From positions 1 to 64,000 of the forward strand of contig JAXHVH010000004.1 of the NCBI GenBank assembly GCA_034189085.1: a stretch of 64,000 nucleotides of DNA, in the 5' to 3' direction. The notes under the pieces are model-generated. The model saw only the letters and a program-made list of their open reading frames with translations, was not told the DNA's origin and ran no database searches. This document shows, piece after piece, positions 17,075 to 26,251 of this stretch (positions within the stretch are counted from its first letter, which is position 1; each line of letters opens with the position of its first letter). Made by a program: the position numbers and the translations under genes. The DNA is from M55B129 sp034189085. Its GTDB lineage: Bacteria > Bacillota > Dethiobacteria > DTU022.

Positions 17075-17245
17075 TTAATGCAGGTGGGTGGAGGCAATTA
17101 CAATGGTGTTGCCAAAGTACTGGATCATATTTTTGCTGCCGCATGCCGGGCAGGTGTGTTCCAGGCCTTTTTCTTTCTCGGCCAGGGATGCCCGGACCTC
17201 AGTTACTTTGCCGCAGTTCCGGCAGAGATACTCGTAAGTTGGCAC
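17075..17245 (-). CDS. FmdB-type zinc-ribbon protein
   Basis: A 56-aa protein read on the minus strand: MPTYEYLCRNCGKVTEVRAS at the start, and a second knuckle HTCPACGSKN. Two CxxC pairs form one zinc ribbon. The MPTYEY opening is typical of the FmdB/CxxC regulatory protein family, small proteins of unclear function found near many metabolic genes. The GTG start has an ideal GGAGG site 8 nt upstream. It is a single gene between the DUF5320 terminator and the PLP-enzyme gene. Confidence 0.82.
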   Translation of the reverse strand: MPTYEYLCRNCGKVTEVRASLAEKEKGLEHTCPACGSKNMIQYFGNTIVIASTHLH

Positions 17246-17420
17246 AGGCCCAACCTCCTCAAAATTTTATTGAGCAGAGTAGCTGTTAAATACCCTGGTG
17301 CAGAGATGCTAGGGTAATGCCACAGATCCTGTTACTTTATTTGTTTATTTTCGACAGGGTGTGAAAAAATTCCTTCTCCATTTGCTGTAAGGTTGTTGAC
17401 AGGACCCCCCGTTAGTTTTT

Positions 17421-18851
17421 TTAAGAAATCAAATTGAAAAATTCGGTCAGTAGTTCGTCCCTCAGTTTCGCCGGAAGCATATCCAGGACCGTGTTCAGGG
17501 TAGCCATCTGCTCGGGAAGATCGAGGCCTGTCAGGCCAATAGCCGGAATGATGGTCATGAAGACTTCTTCCACCGGTTTGTCAATCACTTCAGTAGCAAG
17601 GCGACTTAACTCTTCGTTATTAACCTTTGAGCCTTGCCTGAGCAAGTTTTCGACAACTGAGCGTAAATCGGCCAGAAATTTATCAGTGTGCGGAACATTG
17701 GCCTGAGTTATGCTCACATGAAGATTTGGCGGAGAACCGCCGTAGGCAAACTGAGGGATCATCTGCCAGCCCCTCAGGCGCATTTCGTCGTCAACCTCAA
17801 AGACATTGATCTTCTCGGAAGCAATGGTGAACATACACATGTCGGGGTTGCCCAGCACTTCGATTCCTTCAATTTTAGCAATACCCTGCAGAATCCTGTG
17901 CGTTGCTTCCTGGGAACGCTGTACTATGTTGCGGAATCCCTCTTCACCCAGGTAACGAAACATAGCCCAGGCAGCGGCAATGGGACCGCCGGTCCGGCTG
18001 CTTTGTGCCGTCGAATTGACAACTACATACTCGGTAGTTGCTGTACAGACAAACCAAACGTATTTACGAAGGCCCCGGTTGCGGTAAAGAATAATCGACG
18101 CGTTTTTCGGGGTGTAGCCGTATTTGTGCAGGTCTGCGGAGATGCTGGTTACCCCCGGAACCGAGAAATCAAAATCCGGAATAATTTCCCCCATTCGCCT
18201 CATAATTGAAAGGTAAATGCCCCCTACACAGCCATCGACATGGAAGAGGACTCCTTTGTTTTTGGCCAGGGCGGCCATTTCGGTAACAGGGTCAATGGCG
18301 CCATGGGAAAAATTGGGTGCCGACCCGACGGCCAGAATGGTGTTAGGGCCAAGCGCTTCGGCAAAGGCTGTCAGGTCAGCCCTGTACTCACGCAGGTCAA
18401 CTGCAGTTTGCACCGCCCGCAGGCCGAAATAATGGGCAGCCTTGAGAAAGGCAGGGTGAGCGGTTACCGGCAAAACCATTTCCGGTTCCTTTATCTCCGG
18501 CCGGTTAACCCGGGCCCAGTCGCGGGCAGTTTTTACAGCCATCAGGATGCTTTCCGTCCCTCCGCTGGTTATATTACCCACCACCTCATCATCCGCCCGC
18601 AGAAGGTCGGCGACAGAGGAAACCACTTCTTTTTCCATTTTACTAATGCTCGGGTACATATTTACATAGAGAGCATTGTGGGGCAGAAACCGGGTGTAGG
18701 CCTCAACAGCCAAACTGTGGGCTTCCTCGCCCGGATCGTACAGTCCGGTCATTACTTTGCCGGTACGCCAATCTACATCTTTTTCTGTGAAACCGGCTAT
18801 TTCTTTCAGCACTTTATCTTTTGGAACTCCCTGGGGCAGCAAAGCACCCAT
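17421..18851 (-). CDS. PLP-dependent lyase/decarboxylase of the sphingosine-1-phosphate lyase family
   Basis: A fold-type I PLP enzyme (group II decarboxylase superfamily), 476 aa. Landmarks: GNITSGGTESILMAVKTARD (PLP phosphate site), FHVDGCVGGIYLS (the Asp that pairs with the pyridine N), and ISADLHKYGYTPKNASIILY with the Schiff-base Lys. Sequence style and length match bacterial relatives of S1P lyase rather than GadB. Substrate is unknown: it could cleave a phosphorylated amino alcohol or decarboxylate an amino acid. It lies divergent from a sugar symporter with no obvious partner gene. Confidence 0.82.
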   Translation of the reverse strand: MGALLPQGVPKDKVLKEIAGFTEKDVDWRTGKVMTGLYDPGEEAHSLAVEAYTRFLPHNALYVNMYPSISKMEKEVVSSVADLLRADDEVVGNITSGGTESILMAVKTARDWARVNRPEIKEPEMVLPVTAHPAFLKAAHYFGLRAVQTAVDLREYRADLTAFAEALGPNTILAVGSAPNFSHGAIDPVTEMAALAKNKGVLFHVDGCVGGIYLSIMRRMGEIIPDFDFSVPGVTSISADLHKYGYTPKNASIILYRNRGLRKYVWFVCTATTEYVVVNSTAQSSRTGGPIAAAWAMFRYLGEEGFRNIVQRSQEATHRILQGIAKIEGIEVLGNPDMCMFTIASEKINVFEVDDEMRLRGWQMIPQFAYGGSPPNLHVSITQANVPHTDKFLADLRSVVENLLRQGSKVNNEELSRLATEVIDKPVEEVFMTIIPAIGLTGLDLPEQMATLNTVLDMLPAKLRDELLTEFFNLIS

Positions 18852-19062
18852 TAATTCTTCATCTCCTTTGTCTGGATCTATGCTAAACTTTAAAGAGTAT
18901 ATTTTAATTTTAGAGTTGTCTGCAGGACATGGAACCCATAATCACGAATTTAACTGAAATGTCCTGACAAACCTATATAAATTTTAGCACAAAACAACTA
19001 CTAAAGGAATTAAATTATTTTAAAATGGACATTATTATTTATTTAATTTGGAAAACTTTTAA

Positions 19063-19092
19063 TTGACGGGCAAAATAAGCTTGTGATAATAT
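19063..19092 (+). promoter_or_regulatory. candidate promoter of the GPH transporter gene
   Basis: TTGACG followed after 16 bp by GATAAT (or after 18 bp by TAATAT), about 45 nt before the start codon. The rest of 18852-19136 is AT-rich with no further signal. Confidence 0.5.
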
Positions 19093-19136
19093 CTTGATAA
19101 GCTGATGTAAATTTTAACCAATGGAGCTGTTGGCCA

Positions 19137-20492
19137 ATGGAAAAATCAAAGGCTCTGTCAGTGGGGACTTATCTTGGCTATGGAGTTGGTTCAGTTGGCA
19201 CCGGTATTTTTTCCACGGTTCCCGGTTTACTCCTGCTAAGCTTTATGGTTCGCTATCTGCAGGTTCCGCCTGCCCTGGCCGGAACAGTGATCCTTATTCC
19301 ACGGCTATGGGATGTGATTACCGATCCTTTTGCCGGATCCCTTTCGGATCGGACCCGCACCCGCTGGGGAGCACGGCGCCCCTGGATGTTAGCTGGTTCG
19401 TTAACTTTGCCGATTGTTTTCGCCCTGCTATTCAGGGTTCCCGAACAAAGCGGTACTGCTGCTGCATGGTACATTCTGTTCATCTATATTTTAGGAACCA
19501 CTTTTTACACAGTTTATCAGGTGCCTTACATCGCCATGTCGGCTGAGATGTCCGAGGATTACGACGAGCGGACGACTATTATGTCGTATCGCATTGCTTT
19601 CCTGACCGTTGGCATCCTGGTCGGCGGAGCTGCCGCCCCGGAACTGGTCAGCGCAGCCGGCGGTGGAAGGGAAGGCTTTGCTTTCATGGGCATAATGGTC
19701 GGGGGGGTGCTTTTCCTGACCATGATTGGTTCGGTTTTTGGTACCCGTCGGGTGCCGCATGTTGAACCCGTTCCCATCACAGCCTCTTTCCGCGAGCAGA
19801 TCCGGGCCGTTGCTGAAAATAAACCCTTTTTCATTCTCTTTGGAGCCTACATTATCCAGGTCCTCGGTATCGGGGCCATGCTGGCCGGGGTAGATTTTTT
19901 CTCCAGTTATATTCTTAACGACCCGGGGCAGACCAGTATTCTTTTCGTTTTTCTGGTTGGCCCGGCCCTGGTTACCATGCCTTTGTGGGTAAGGGTGGGC
20001 CGCCGTGTGGGCAAATTGAAAGGCTATATGATCTGCACCGTTCTCTTTGCCCTGGGCGGTTTTGCCCTTGCTCTGGCCAACCCGGATCGGCTGTGGCTGG
20101 TTTACTTGATCGTCTTCATCATGGGTGCCGGTTATGCCGGAACCCAGCTCTTTCCCTTTTCCATGCTGCCCGATACGATCAGTGCCGACACCCTGCGGAC
20201 CGGCCTGCGGCGGGCCGGTGCCTATACGGGAGTATGGACTGCTGCCGATAAGGCGGGATTTGCTGTCGGCCCGGCTATATTTGCTTCCATTTTAGCTGTG
20301 ACCGGATTCATGGAAACTGAGAGCGGTCTGATTATCGAGCAGCCTGCCCTGGCTTTGACCGGAGTCCGGCTGGGTTTTGCTCTCCTGCCGGCTTTTTTAA
20401 TGGCGGTCAGCCTTCTCCTGCTGCGCCATTACCGGCTTGATCCGGAAACAGTTGCCGCTCTGGGCCTGGATAAGAAAGAGCACCCCGGATAA
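19137..20492 (+). CDS. MFS sugar:cation symporter of the GPH family
   Basis: A 451-aa inner-membrane transporter with about 12 hydrophobic segments. The GPH (glycoside-pentoside-hexuronide) signature is clear after the second helix: PRLWDVITDPFAGSLSDRTR with TRWGARRPWML, and MSYRIAF follows helix 4. Relatives such as MelB and XynP take up sugars or glycosides with Na+ or H+. The substrate here cannot be deduced. GGAGCTGTTGGCCA precedes ATG. It stands alone, divergent from the PLP enzyme. Confidence 0.88.
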   Translation: MEKSKALSVGTYLGYGVGSVGTGIFSTVPGLLLLSFMVRYLQVPPALAGTVILIPRLWDVITDPFAGSLSDRTRTRWGARRPWMLAGSLTLPIVFALLFRVPEQSGTAAAWYILFIYILGTTFYTVYQVPYIAMSAEMSEDYDERTTIMSYRIAFLTVGILVGGAAAPELVSAAGGGREGFAFMGIMVGGVLFLTMIGSVFGTRRVPHVEPVPITASFREQIRAVAENKPFFILFGAYIIQVLGIGAMLAGVDFFSSYILNDPGQTSILFVFLVGPALVTMPLWVRVGRRVGKLKGYMICTVLFALGGFALALANPDRLWLVYLIVFIMGAGYAGTQLFPFSMLPDTISADTLRTGLRRAGAYTGVWTAADKAGFAVGPAIFASILAVTGFMETESGLIIEQPALALTGVRLGFALLPAFLMAVSLLLLRHYRLDPETVAALGLDKKEHPG

Positions 20493-20750
20493 AAATAAAT
20501 ATTTGGACGGCCTGGCAATCCTCCACGTGCTGTGATGAAATTTAAGATATGGTCCTGGTGCTGGAAGAAAGGTGTCGTTTAATGAGATCTGGCATCAGCC
20601 TGGTAGTGATGTCTCCCTTGCAATTTCATCACTGAAACAGTAATTAGTTCCGGTGATTGTAAGGACAGGGGAACAGGAAACGGACTTGCAATCTAAGCGC
20701 GAAACGTTTATATTTATGTAGAGAAAAAAATAATGCTTGTTTATTTGCAT

Positions 20751-20824
20751 GCGGGTGTAGCTCAATGGTAGAGCCCTAGCCTTCCAAGCTAGATACGTGG
20801 GTTCGATTCCCATCACCCGCTCCA
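20751..20824 (+). tRNA. tRNA-Gly (anticodon TCC), CCA encoded
   Basis: Acceptor stem GCGGGTG/CACCCGC, D arm GCTC-AATGGTA-GAGC, anticodon arm CTAGC-CTTCCAA-GCTAG giving TCC, T arm around TTCGATT, and a genomic CCA end. A 76-aa antisense open frame here is an artefact of the tRNA. Confidence 0.97.
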
Positions 20825-20834
20825 ACGCACAACG

Positions 20835-20859
20835 CCGCGCTGAAAGGCGCGGTTTTTTT
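20835..20859 (+). terminator. terminator of the tRNA-Gly gene
   Basis: A 6-bp GC stem CCGCGC/GCGCGG with loop TGAAAG, followed by seven T, starting 10 nt after the CCA end. Confidence 0.88.
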
Positions 20860-20972
20860 ATGAATTACTTAGATTGCGGCCAAAAAAAATAATTATAATG
20901 CGAAAAATTATTATATACAAAAATAATTGCCACAGAACGAAAATATTTAATGAAAATCGCCATTTTCGAGCC

Positions 20973-21001
20973 TTGAATAAAAAATAATGATCCTGCATAA
21001 T
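20973..21001 (+). promoter_or_regulatory. sigma-A promoter of hsp20
   Basis: TTGAAT and CATAAT are spaced by exactly 17 bp. The -10 ends 4 nt before the CIRCE element, so the repressor would cover the transcription start. Confidence 0.75.
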
Positions 21002-21005
21002 GTTA

Positions 21006-21032
21006 TTAGCACTCGAAATAAGAGAGTGCTAA
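21006..21032 (+). promoter_or_regulatory. CIRCE operator (HrcA binding site)
   Basis: A perfect match to the consensus: TTAGCACTC, 9-nt spacer GAAATAAGA, GAGTGCTAA. HrcA bound here represses heat-shock genes at normal temperature. It sits between the promoter and the hsp20 start. Confidence 0.97.
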
Positions 21033-21061
21033 TATTAGCCTAAAATATGGGAGGGATAACC

Positions 21062-21499
21062 ATGAGAGATCTGATCAGGAGGACTAATGGTGGTGAAGTT
21101 GATAGGATCCGTTCGGGGATTGACCAGGTTTTTGCCGATGCCTTCTCCCGTAACTGGCCATTCTATGGAGAGGGTGCCTTTCCACCGGTAGATCTTTATA
21201 ACACCGAAGGTTCGCTGGTGGCACTGGTTAGCCTGCCAGGAGCCGATATAAACGATGTTGAGGTAACTGCCAACAACGATACCCTGTCCATTCAGGGTGA
21301 AATCAAAGTGGAAACAGGAGAAGGCGAGTTGCTCTGGCAGGAGCGCACCGGCGGTAAGTTCTACCGCAGTTTCAAACTGCCTCTGCCGATTAAAGCGGAT
21401 GAGGTTGATGCCAGCTTCAAAGCCGGAGTTCTTCGGGTAGAAATGCCCAAGGTCGATGAACTGAAGAGCAGAGCGATCAAGATAAAAGAAGCAAAATAA
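21062..21499 (+). CDS. hsp20: small heat-shock protein Hsp20
   Basis: An alpha-crystallin-domain holdase chaperone that binds unfolding proteins without ATP, 145 aa. The domain spans about residues 40-140: VDLYNTEGSLVALVSLPGAD, NDTLSIQGE, FYRSFKLPLP, and the FKAGVLRVEMPK strand typical of the family. The C-terminal motif is SRAIKI, an I-x-I-like tail. ATG 21062 is chosen because GGGAGG lies just upstream; an in-frame ATG at 21047 precedes that site. The gene is under direct HrcA/CIRCE control, somewhat unusual because in Bacillus CIRCE mainly governs groESL and dnaK. Confidence 0.95.
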   Translation: MRDLIRRTNGGEVDRIRSGIDQVFADAFSRNWPFYGEGAFPPVDLYNTEGSLVALVSLPGADINDVEVTANNDTLSIQGEIKVETGEGELLWQERTGGKFYRSFKLPLPIKADEVDASFKAGVLRVEMPKVDELKSRAIKIKEAK

Positions 21500-21520
21500 A
21501 GGGGAAAATGCTGCTATGTC

Positions 21521-21553
21521 AATAACCGGGAAAATTATTTTCCCGGTTATTTT
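21521..21553 (+). terminator. terminator after hsp20
   Basis: A perfect 14-bp stem AATAACCGGGAAAA/TTTTCCCGGTTATT with a 3-nt loop, ending in TTTT. The remaining stretch to 21817 has no gene or recognised signal. Confidence 0.8.
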
Positions 21554-21817
21554 ATGTACCGATTGTTCAAGAATACCTTTTGCGTTAAGATAGTAACTGG
21601 ATATAAAATTACTTTTCTTCGATTGCATATAATATTACGGAGCGCATTGTGGAAATAATTTTATTGGGCAGATGCAACTACCGCCTGCCCCCTGTCCCAA
21701 TGGCATACAGGTATCGATGATTGATTGTTCGGGCAGGGCTTTTTCTAAGCGGGTAGTTCGGGATAAGGTTGTTTTTCAAGGATTTACAGATCTCAACCAG
21801 GAAAAGAGGAACTGAAG

Positions 21818-22117
21818 ATGAACAAGTTAAAAGATTCTCCTGCTGGCGGCCGGATTGTAATTACTGTGATCGGTCCCGACAGGGTTGGTATTATTGCTGC
21901 GGTATCGGCCATCCTGGCTGAAAAGGGAGTTAACATTCTTGATATCAGCCAGACAATCATGCAGGAATTTTTCGTCATGGTCCTGGTAGCCGATATGACA
22001 GAGGCAAAGATTGACCTGGTCAATCTTAAAGACATTCTGGCCCGCAAGGGTGAAGAGCTGAAAGTACGGATTGATGCACAGCATGAAGATGTTTTCAACT
22101 TCATGCACCGCATTTAG
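21818..22117 (+). CDS. ACT-domain protein (UPF0237 type)
   Basis: A single ACT domain, 99 aa: VITVIGPDRVGIIAAVSAIL, then NILDISQTIMQEFFVMVLVA. ACT domains bind amino acids or similar small ligands and regulate metabolism. This stand-alone form is regularly found directly upstream of DUF711 genes, as here (gap of 11 nt), and the two surely form an operon. The ligand is unknown. Confidence 0.92.
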   Translation: MNKLKDSPAGGRIVITVIGPDRVGIIAAVSAILAEKGVNILDISQTIMQEFFVMVLVADMTEAKIDLVNLKDILARKGEELKVRIDAQHEDVFNFMHRI

Positions 22118-22128
22118 GAGGAAGAAAA

Positions 22129-23490
22129 GTGCTGACAATTGAAGAAATCTTAGAAACGATCAAAATGGTCCAGGAAGAAAACCTTGATATTCGCACTATA
22201 ACCATGGGCATAAGCCTGCGGGACTGCAGTGATTCAAATTATAAAGCGGCCTGCCAAAAAATTTATGATAAAATAACGCGCCTGGCCGGTCCGCTGGTTA
22301 AAACGGGTGAAGAAATTGCCAGGGAATACGGTCTGCCCATTGTAAACAAACGTATTTCTGTCACTCCTATTGCCCTGGTGGCCGAAGCAAGTTCCGCTGA
22401 TGATTATATCGAGTATGCGCGCACCCTCGACCGGGCTGCTGAAGCGGTGGGGGTTAACTTTATTGGCGGTTTTTCTGCTTTAGTCCACAAGGGTTTTACC
22501 GGCGGGGATATTAAACTGATTGAATCAATTCCCGGTGCCCTTAACTTCACTGAAAGAGTTTGTTCCTCGGTTAATGTGGCCACATCACGTGTGGGCATTA
22601 ATATGGATGCCATAAATATGTGCAGCCGGATCATTAAAGAGACGGCAAAACTGACGGAGAAAAACGATAGTATTGGTTGTGCCAAGCTGGTTGTTTTTGC
22701 CAATGCACCTGAAGACAACCCTTTCATGGCCGGGGCTTTCCACGGTATTGGTGAGCCCGACTGTGTAATTAATACTGGAGTGAGCGGCCCGGGAGTGGTG
22801 AGGAGTGCCGTCAAAAAATTGGGCGATGGTGCAGATCTCGGAGCACTTTCAGAAACAATCAAAAAGACTGCCTTCAAAATAACACGCATGGGTGAGCTGG
22901 TGGGCAGGACGGCGGCTAAAAGGCTGGGTGTCCCTTTTGGCATAGTTGATGTTTCACTGGCTCCGACTCCTGCTGTCGGTGACAGTGTGGCTGAGATTCT
23001 GGAAGAAATGGGTCTGGAACGCTGCGGTGCCCCAGGCTCAACCGCTGCTCTCGCTTTGCTCAATGATGCTGTAAAAAAAGGGGGGGCCATGGCTTCTTCT
23101 TATGTAGGCGGGTTGTCAGGCGCTTTTATCCCGGTTAGCGAAGACGCAAAAATGATTGATGCAGTCGATGCCGGTGCCCTGAGCCTGGAAAAGCTGGAAG
23201 CGATGACTGCTGTTTGTTCGGTTGGCCTTGATATGATTGCCATTCCCGGTGATACACCGGAAGAAACGATAGCTGCCATCATCGCTGATGAAGCGGCGAT
23301 TGGTGTTTTTAATCATAAGACCACAGCCGTGCGGATTATTCCGGCGGTAAACAAGAAAGTGGGCGATCGGGTTGAATTCGGCGGTCTCCTGGGACATGCG
23401 CCGGTGATGGCGGTAAACAATTTTTCTGCGGAGAAATTTTCCCGCCGTGGCGGCCGTATTCCTGCTCCTATTCACAGCCTCCGCAACTAA
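22129..23490 (+). CDS. DUF711/UPF0210 family protein
   Basis: A 453-aa conserved protein (PFL family, distantly related to pyruvate-formate-lyase/ribonucleotide reductase folds). Family landmarks include NVATSRVGINMDAINMCSRI, FHGIGEPDCVINTGVSGPG, GVPFGIVDVSLAPTPAVGDS and GGLSGAFIPVSED. Biochemical function is unknown; linkage with the ACT regulator suggests amino-acid or one-carbon metabolism. The GTG start has AGGAGGA upstream. The length is normal and no motif looks broken. Confidence 0.93.
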   Translation: MLTIEEILETIKMVQEENLDIRTITMGISLRDCSDSNYKAACQKIYDKITRLAGPLVKTGEEIAREYGLPIVNKRISVTPIALVAEASSADDYIEYARTLDRAAEAVGVNFIGGFSALVHKGFTGGDIKLIESIPGALNFTERVCSSVNVATSRVGINMDAINMCSRIIKETAKLTEKNDSIGCAKLVVFANAPEDNPFMAGAFHGIGEPDCVINTGVSGPGVVRSAVKKLGDGADLGALSETIKKTAFKITRMGELVGRTAAKRLGVPFGIVDVSLAPTPAVGDSVAEILEEMGLERCGAPGSTAALALLNDAVKKGGAMASSYVGGLSGAFIPVSEDAKMIDAVDAGALSLEKLEAMTAVCSVGLDMIAIPGDTPEETIAAIIADEAAIGVFNHKTTAVRIIPAVNKKVGDRVEFGGLLGHAPVMAVNNFSAEKFSRRGGRIPAPIHSLRN

Positions 23491-23540
23491 AATATGCCAG
23501 GGGAACGGGGAATTGACACTTGTTCTCCTGGCGGATTGGA

Positions 23541-24569
23541 TTAGATTGAGTTTGGCTCCGGCACAACCGGCTCAAATTTATACTTTTCTGTACTTTCCAC
23601 AAGCAGCATCTGCTTTCCTCCATACTCGATCCCAGCGCATAGGCTGGTATCTGAGTAGATAATCTTATTGCCGGTCCTCTCTTTTAGTTCAACGTGAACT
23701 GTGCCCTGCAGGTTTTCCTGGACCAGGGGAACCATCCTGTCATCGCGCGGCCCGTTGAGGAAAATAAAATGGCCCGGACTGGTTTCAGTGTCAATGGTAA
23801 GGCTGTGCCTGGCATTGTGTAGATTCAGGGTAATATCGGTTCCTTTTGGGATTATATCAACACTGCTCTTATTCATTGTCGTGAATTCAAAGAAGGTTTG
23901 GTTCACGAAGAGGCCGACCAGGAATCCCCTGAAGCTGGTAAAGAGAAAAGGTATATGACCAACTGAACAGCTCAGGGAAGCGCGCTCTTTACCGAAATGG
24001 TTGCACTGGATCCAGACCCAGGAAAAAGGGAATGAAGAACCCCATTTTTTCTCGATGTAGCCCCTGCCGCCGTCAAAATTAATCTTTTCACCATTGATAA
24101 CAAGGATTCCTCTGAGATCGAAATCCATAGAGCAAACCTGGCTGTAACACTGCATCCTGGGAATATAGTTGTAAAAGCCCATGCTGCCGGGGTTGATAAT
24201 GCTGTCCGGCCAGTTCAAATGGTTGTCAAACCCGAGCTGACCGCTTAAAATAATGTTTGGCCTGTCCAGGGTCAGGCTGATCCCTGCCGTTCCGAACCTG
24301 CTGCTGCCAACTGTTATATCAAAGATATCTCTTTCTGCTGTGAAATTGGATGTGGGAAAGCGGACATAGTGATAGGTTCTTTTAACACCGTCAACGATCT
24401 GGATAAAGGCGTGCGAATCTCTATCATGGGATCCGAAAAATATTCCCGTAATAAAGGTAAACACCCGCTCCATTTTTTTATCGACCAGCTTAAAATACCA
24501 ACCTTCGAAATAGCTTTTACCCATCCGGCCATGATAGAGATCGGGGTAACGGAAACTTTTTAAGTTCAT
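23541..24569 (-). CDS. tocopherol-cyclase-like protein
   Basis: 342 aa. The N-terminus reads YPDLYHGRMGKSYFEGWYFK, the hallmark of the tocopherol cyclase-like family, followed by beta-rich sequence (FIQIVDGVKRTYHYVRF) and WGSSFPFSWVWIQCNHF. Plant and cyanobacterial members close the chromanol ring of vitamin E. Clostridia do not make tocopherol, so here it probably binds or modifies another lipid or quinone-like compound, function unknown. There is no signal peptide. It is monocistronic and convergent with DUF711. Confidence 0.82.
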   Translation of the reverse strand: MNLKSFRYPDLYHGRMGKSYFEGWYFKLVDKKMERVFTFITGIFFGSHDRDSHAFIQIVDGVKRTYHYVRFPTSNFTAERDIFDITVGSSRFGTAGISLTLDRPNIILSGQLGFDNHLNWPDSIINPGSMGFYNYIPRMQCYSQVCSMDFDLRGILVINGEKINFDGGRGYIEKKWGSSFPFSWVWIQCNHFGKERASLSCSVGHIPFLFTSFRGFLVGLFVNQTFFEFTTMNKSSVDIIPKGTDITLNLHNARHSLTIDTETSPGHFIFLNGPRDDRMVPLVQENLQGTVHVELKERTGNKIIYSDTSLCAGIEYGGKQMLLVESTEKYKFEPVVPEPNSI

Positions 24570-24814
24570 TTTTCCCCTCGCTGTGTTTTGTGCCAGATCT
24601 TCTATCTATCTGTCACCTTTTCTTTATATTAATTGCCCGGGCAGAAAAAAGAAAGGGAATTATATCCCCTCAGACATTCCGTAAATAAATTTATTGGCAG
24701 CAGCAGCTGCAAACCGTGGCCTTCAGGGTATTTATTTTCGGGAGGTATTTTGTCCGTTTCATTAATGTATGGATTTCTACGTTCTCATGATACCATTGAC
24801 ATGTTTTGAGTGTA

Positions 24815-26251
24815 TTATTTTATCCCCGGATACTTTTCGCGCAGCTTTTTCTCCAAATCCTCGCTAAAACCGGGCGTCTGATGTTCAGCCAAAATACGCC
24901 GGGCCTCTTCGTGGGCTCTGGTGAAAGTGTTTTTACAGCCTGCTTCTTCCCATACGGTGCGCTGCTGCCTGTCGGCAAGCTTGGGGAAATAGAATTCGCT
25001 GCGCACGTGTTCCACGGTATGCGGCTGATCCAGGAAATGGCCGCCGGGACCGATTTCGGCAATAATATCGGTAGCCAGGGTTTCTTTGTTTACCTCGACG
25101 CCTTTTACCGCTCTCAGGGCCATACCTACCGAATCATTGTCGACGACCATTTTTTCGTATGATAGGGTGGTGCAGAATTCTAACAGGCCGAATGCATCGT
25201 GAATGTAGTTGCAGCCCGATAGGGCGACGACCATAGCCGTATTGGCGCTTTCATAACCGGCCTGGGCGTCCACCACTTTTGAGTCTGACATACCACCTGT
25301 TCCGTAAATCGGGATCTTGTAATACTGAGCCATCTGGGCGCAGCCGGCATTGATGAGAGCCGATTCTATACTGCCGGCCATGTATGTGCCTGTGCGCATA
25401 TCCATGATGCTGGATGTGGAACCGTAGAGGGTGGGGTTGCCCCGGTTAACCAGCTGGGCCAGAATTAAACCACCCAAAGATTCGGCATTGTTCAGGGCAA
25501 TGGTCCCGGCCAGGGTGACCGGTGAGTTGGCACCGGCCAGCGGTTCGGAAGGAGTAGCGATGGGTAGGCTGCGTCTGGCTACTTCGATCAAGAAATCAGT
25601 GTAAGTTACTTCCATCAGCAGAGGGCTCATCATCAGGGTAATAAATGAAACAAAAGGCCGTTCCCTTAGTTTTTTGGCTCCTCCGGCGATATCTTCGGCC
25701 ATTTTAATAACAGCTCGCAGCCCTTCCATGGTGTATATACCGCCCATTACATGTTTGGATGTATTGGCCAGGGCGTGGTAAAAGCGGTTTATGTCAACTT
25801 CTTCAGCAGGCACATCATTGGGATAGCAGTTGATGACAAAAAAAGCAATGTTATCAAGGGCATCGGTCATTTTGGCGAAGCCGGCTACATCCCTTACTTC
25901 GGTGCGCCGCTTTTTGCCTGTTTCCATGTCGAGCGTATTGAGAACCGTCCCTCCGGTTCCCAGGTGGACATTAGCCCCTTCCAGGAGGATGTCGTACTTT
26001 TCTTCCCGGCCGCATAGGACTAAACTTGAGGGTGTAGAATCGACGGCATCCTCGATCATCGCCCGCGGAATCTTGACTATCCTGCTTTCATGATCGACGG
26101 CGGCGCCGCTGTCGGCAAAGATCTGCCGGGCTTGCTCGTTATGCATCTTGATCCCTACTTCTTCCAGCAGGTAAACCGAAGCTTCGTGGACCGCTTTGAC
26201 GTCAGCATCGCTGAAAACCTTGAAACTTCCTCCCTTGAAGTGCTTAAACAT
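24815..26251 (-). CDS. MttB-family corrinoid methyltransferase, non-pyrrolysine
   Basis: About 478 aa, trimethylamine methyltransferase (MttB) superfamily TIM barrel. Members move a methyl group from a quaternary or tertiary amine onto a cobalamin-binding protein. Landmarks: EVGIKMHNEQARQIFADSGA, HLGTGGTVLNTLDMETG, MMSPLLMEVTYTDFLIEVAR, PIATPSEPLAGANSPVTLAG and a C-terminal PGGHFLDQPHTVEHVRSEFY. It has no internal amber codon, so it lacks pyrrolysine and belongs with MtgB-like enzymes (glycine betaine, carnitine or proline betaine). ATG 26251 is preferred: AAAGGAG lies 7 nt before it. No corrinoid-protein gene is adjacent; one lies at 59378. Confidence 0.9.
   Translation of the reverse strand: MFKHFKGGSFKVFSDADVKAVHEASVYLLEEVGIKMHNEQARQIFADSGAAVDHESRIVKIPRAMIEDAVDSTPSSLVLCGREEKYDILLEGANVHLGTGGTVLNTLDMETGKKRRTEVRDVAGFAKMTDALDNIAFFVINCYPNDVPAEEVDINRFYHALANTSKHVMGGIYTMEGLRAVIKMAEDIAGGAKKLRERPFVSFITLMMSPLLMEVTYTDFLIEVARRSLPIATPSEPLAGANSPVTLAGTIALNNAESLGGLILAQLVNRGNPTLYGSTSSIMDMRTGTYMAGSIESALINAGCAQMAQYYKIPIYGTGGMSDSKVVDAQAGYESANTAMVVALSGCNYIHDAFGLLEFCTTLSYEKMVVDNDSVGMALRAVKGVEVNKETLATDIIAEIGPGGHFLDQPHTVEHVRSEFYFPKLADRQQRTVWEEAGCKNTFTRAHEEARRILAEHQTPGFSEDLEKKLREKYPGIK

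Noticed and set aside
17045..17317. 90-aa plus-strand open frame
   Set aside because: It is a shadow of the FmdB-type zinc-ribbon gene on the minus strand, which has two CxxC pairs and an ideal ribosome site.
20595..20825. 76-aa minus-strand open frame beginning MERVMGIEPTYLAWK
   Set aside because: It runs antisense through tRNA-Gly and its flank; this peptide start is a well-known artefact of antisense tRNA reading.
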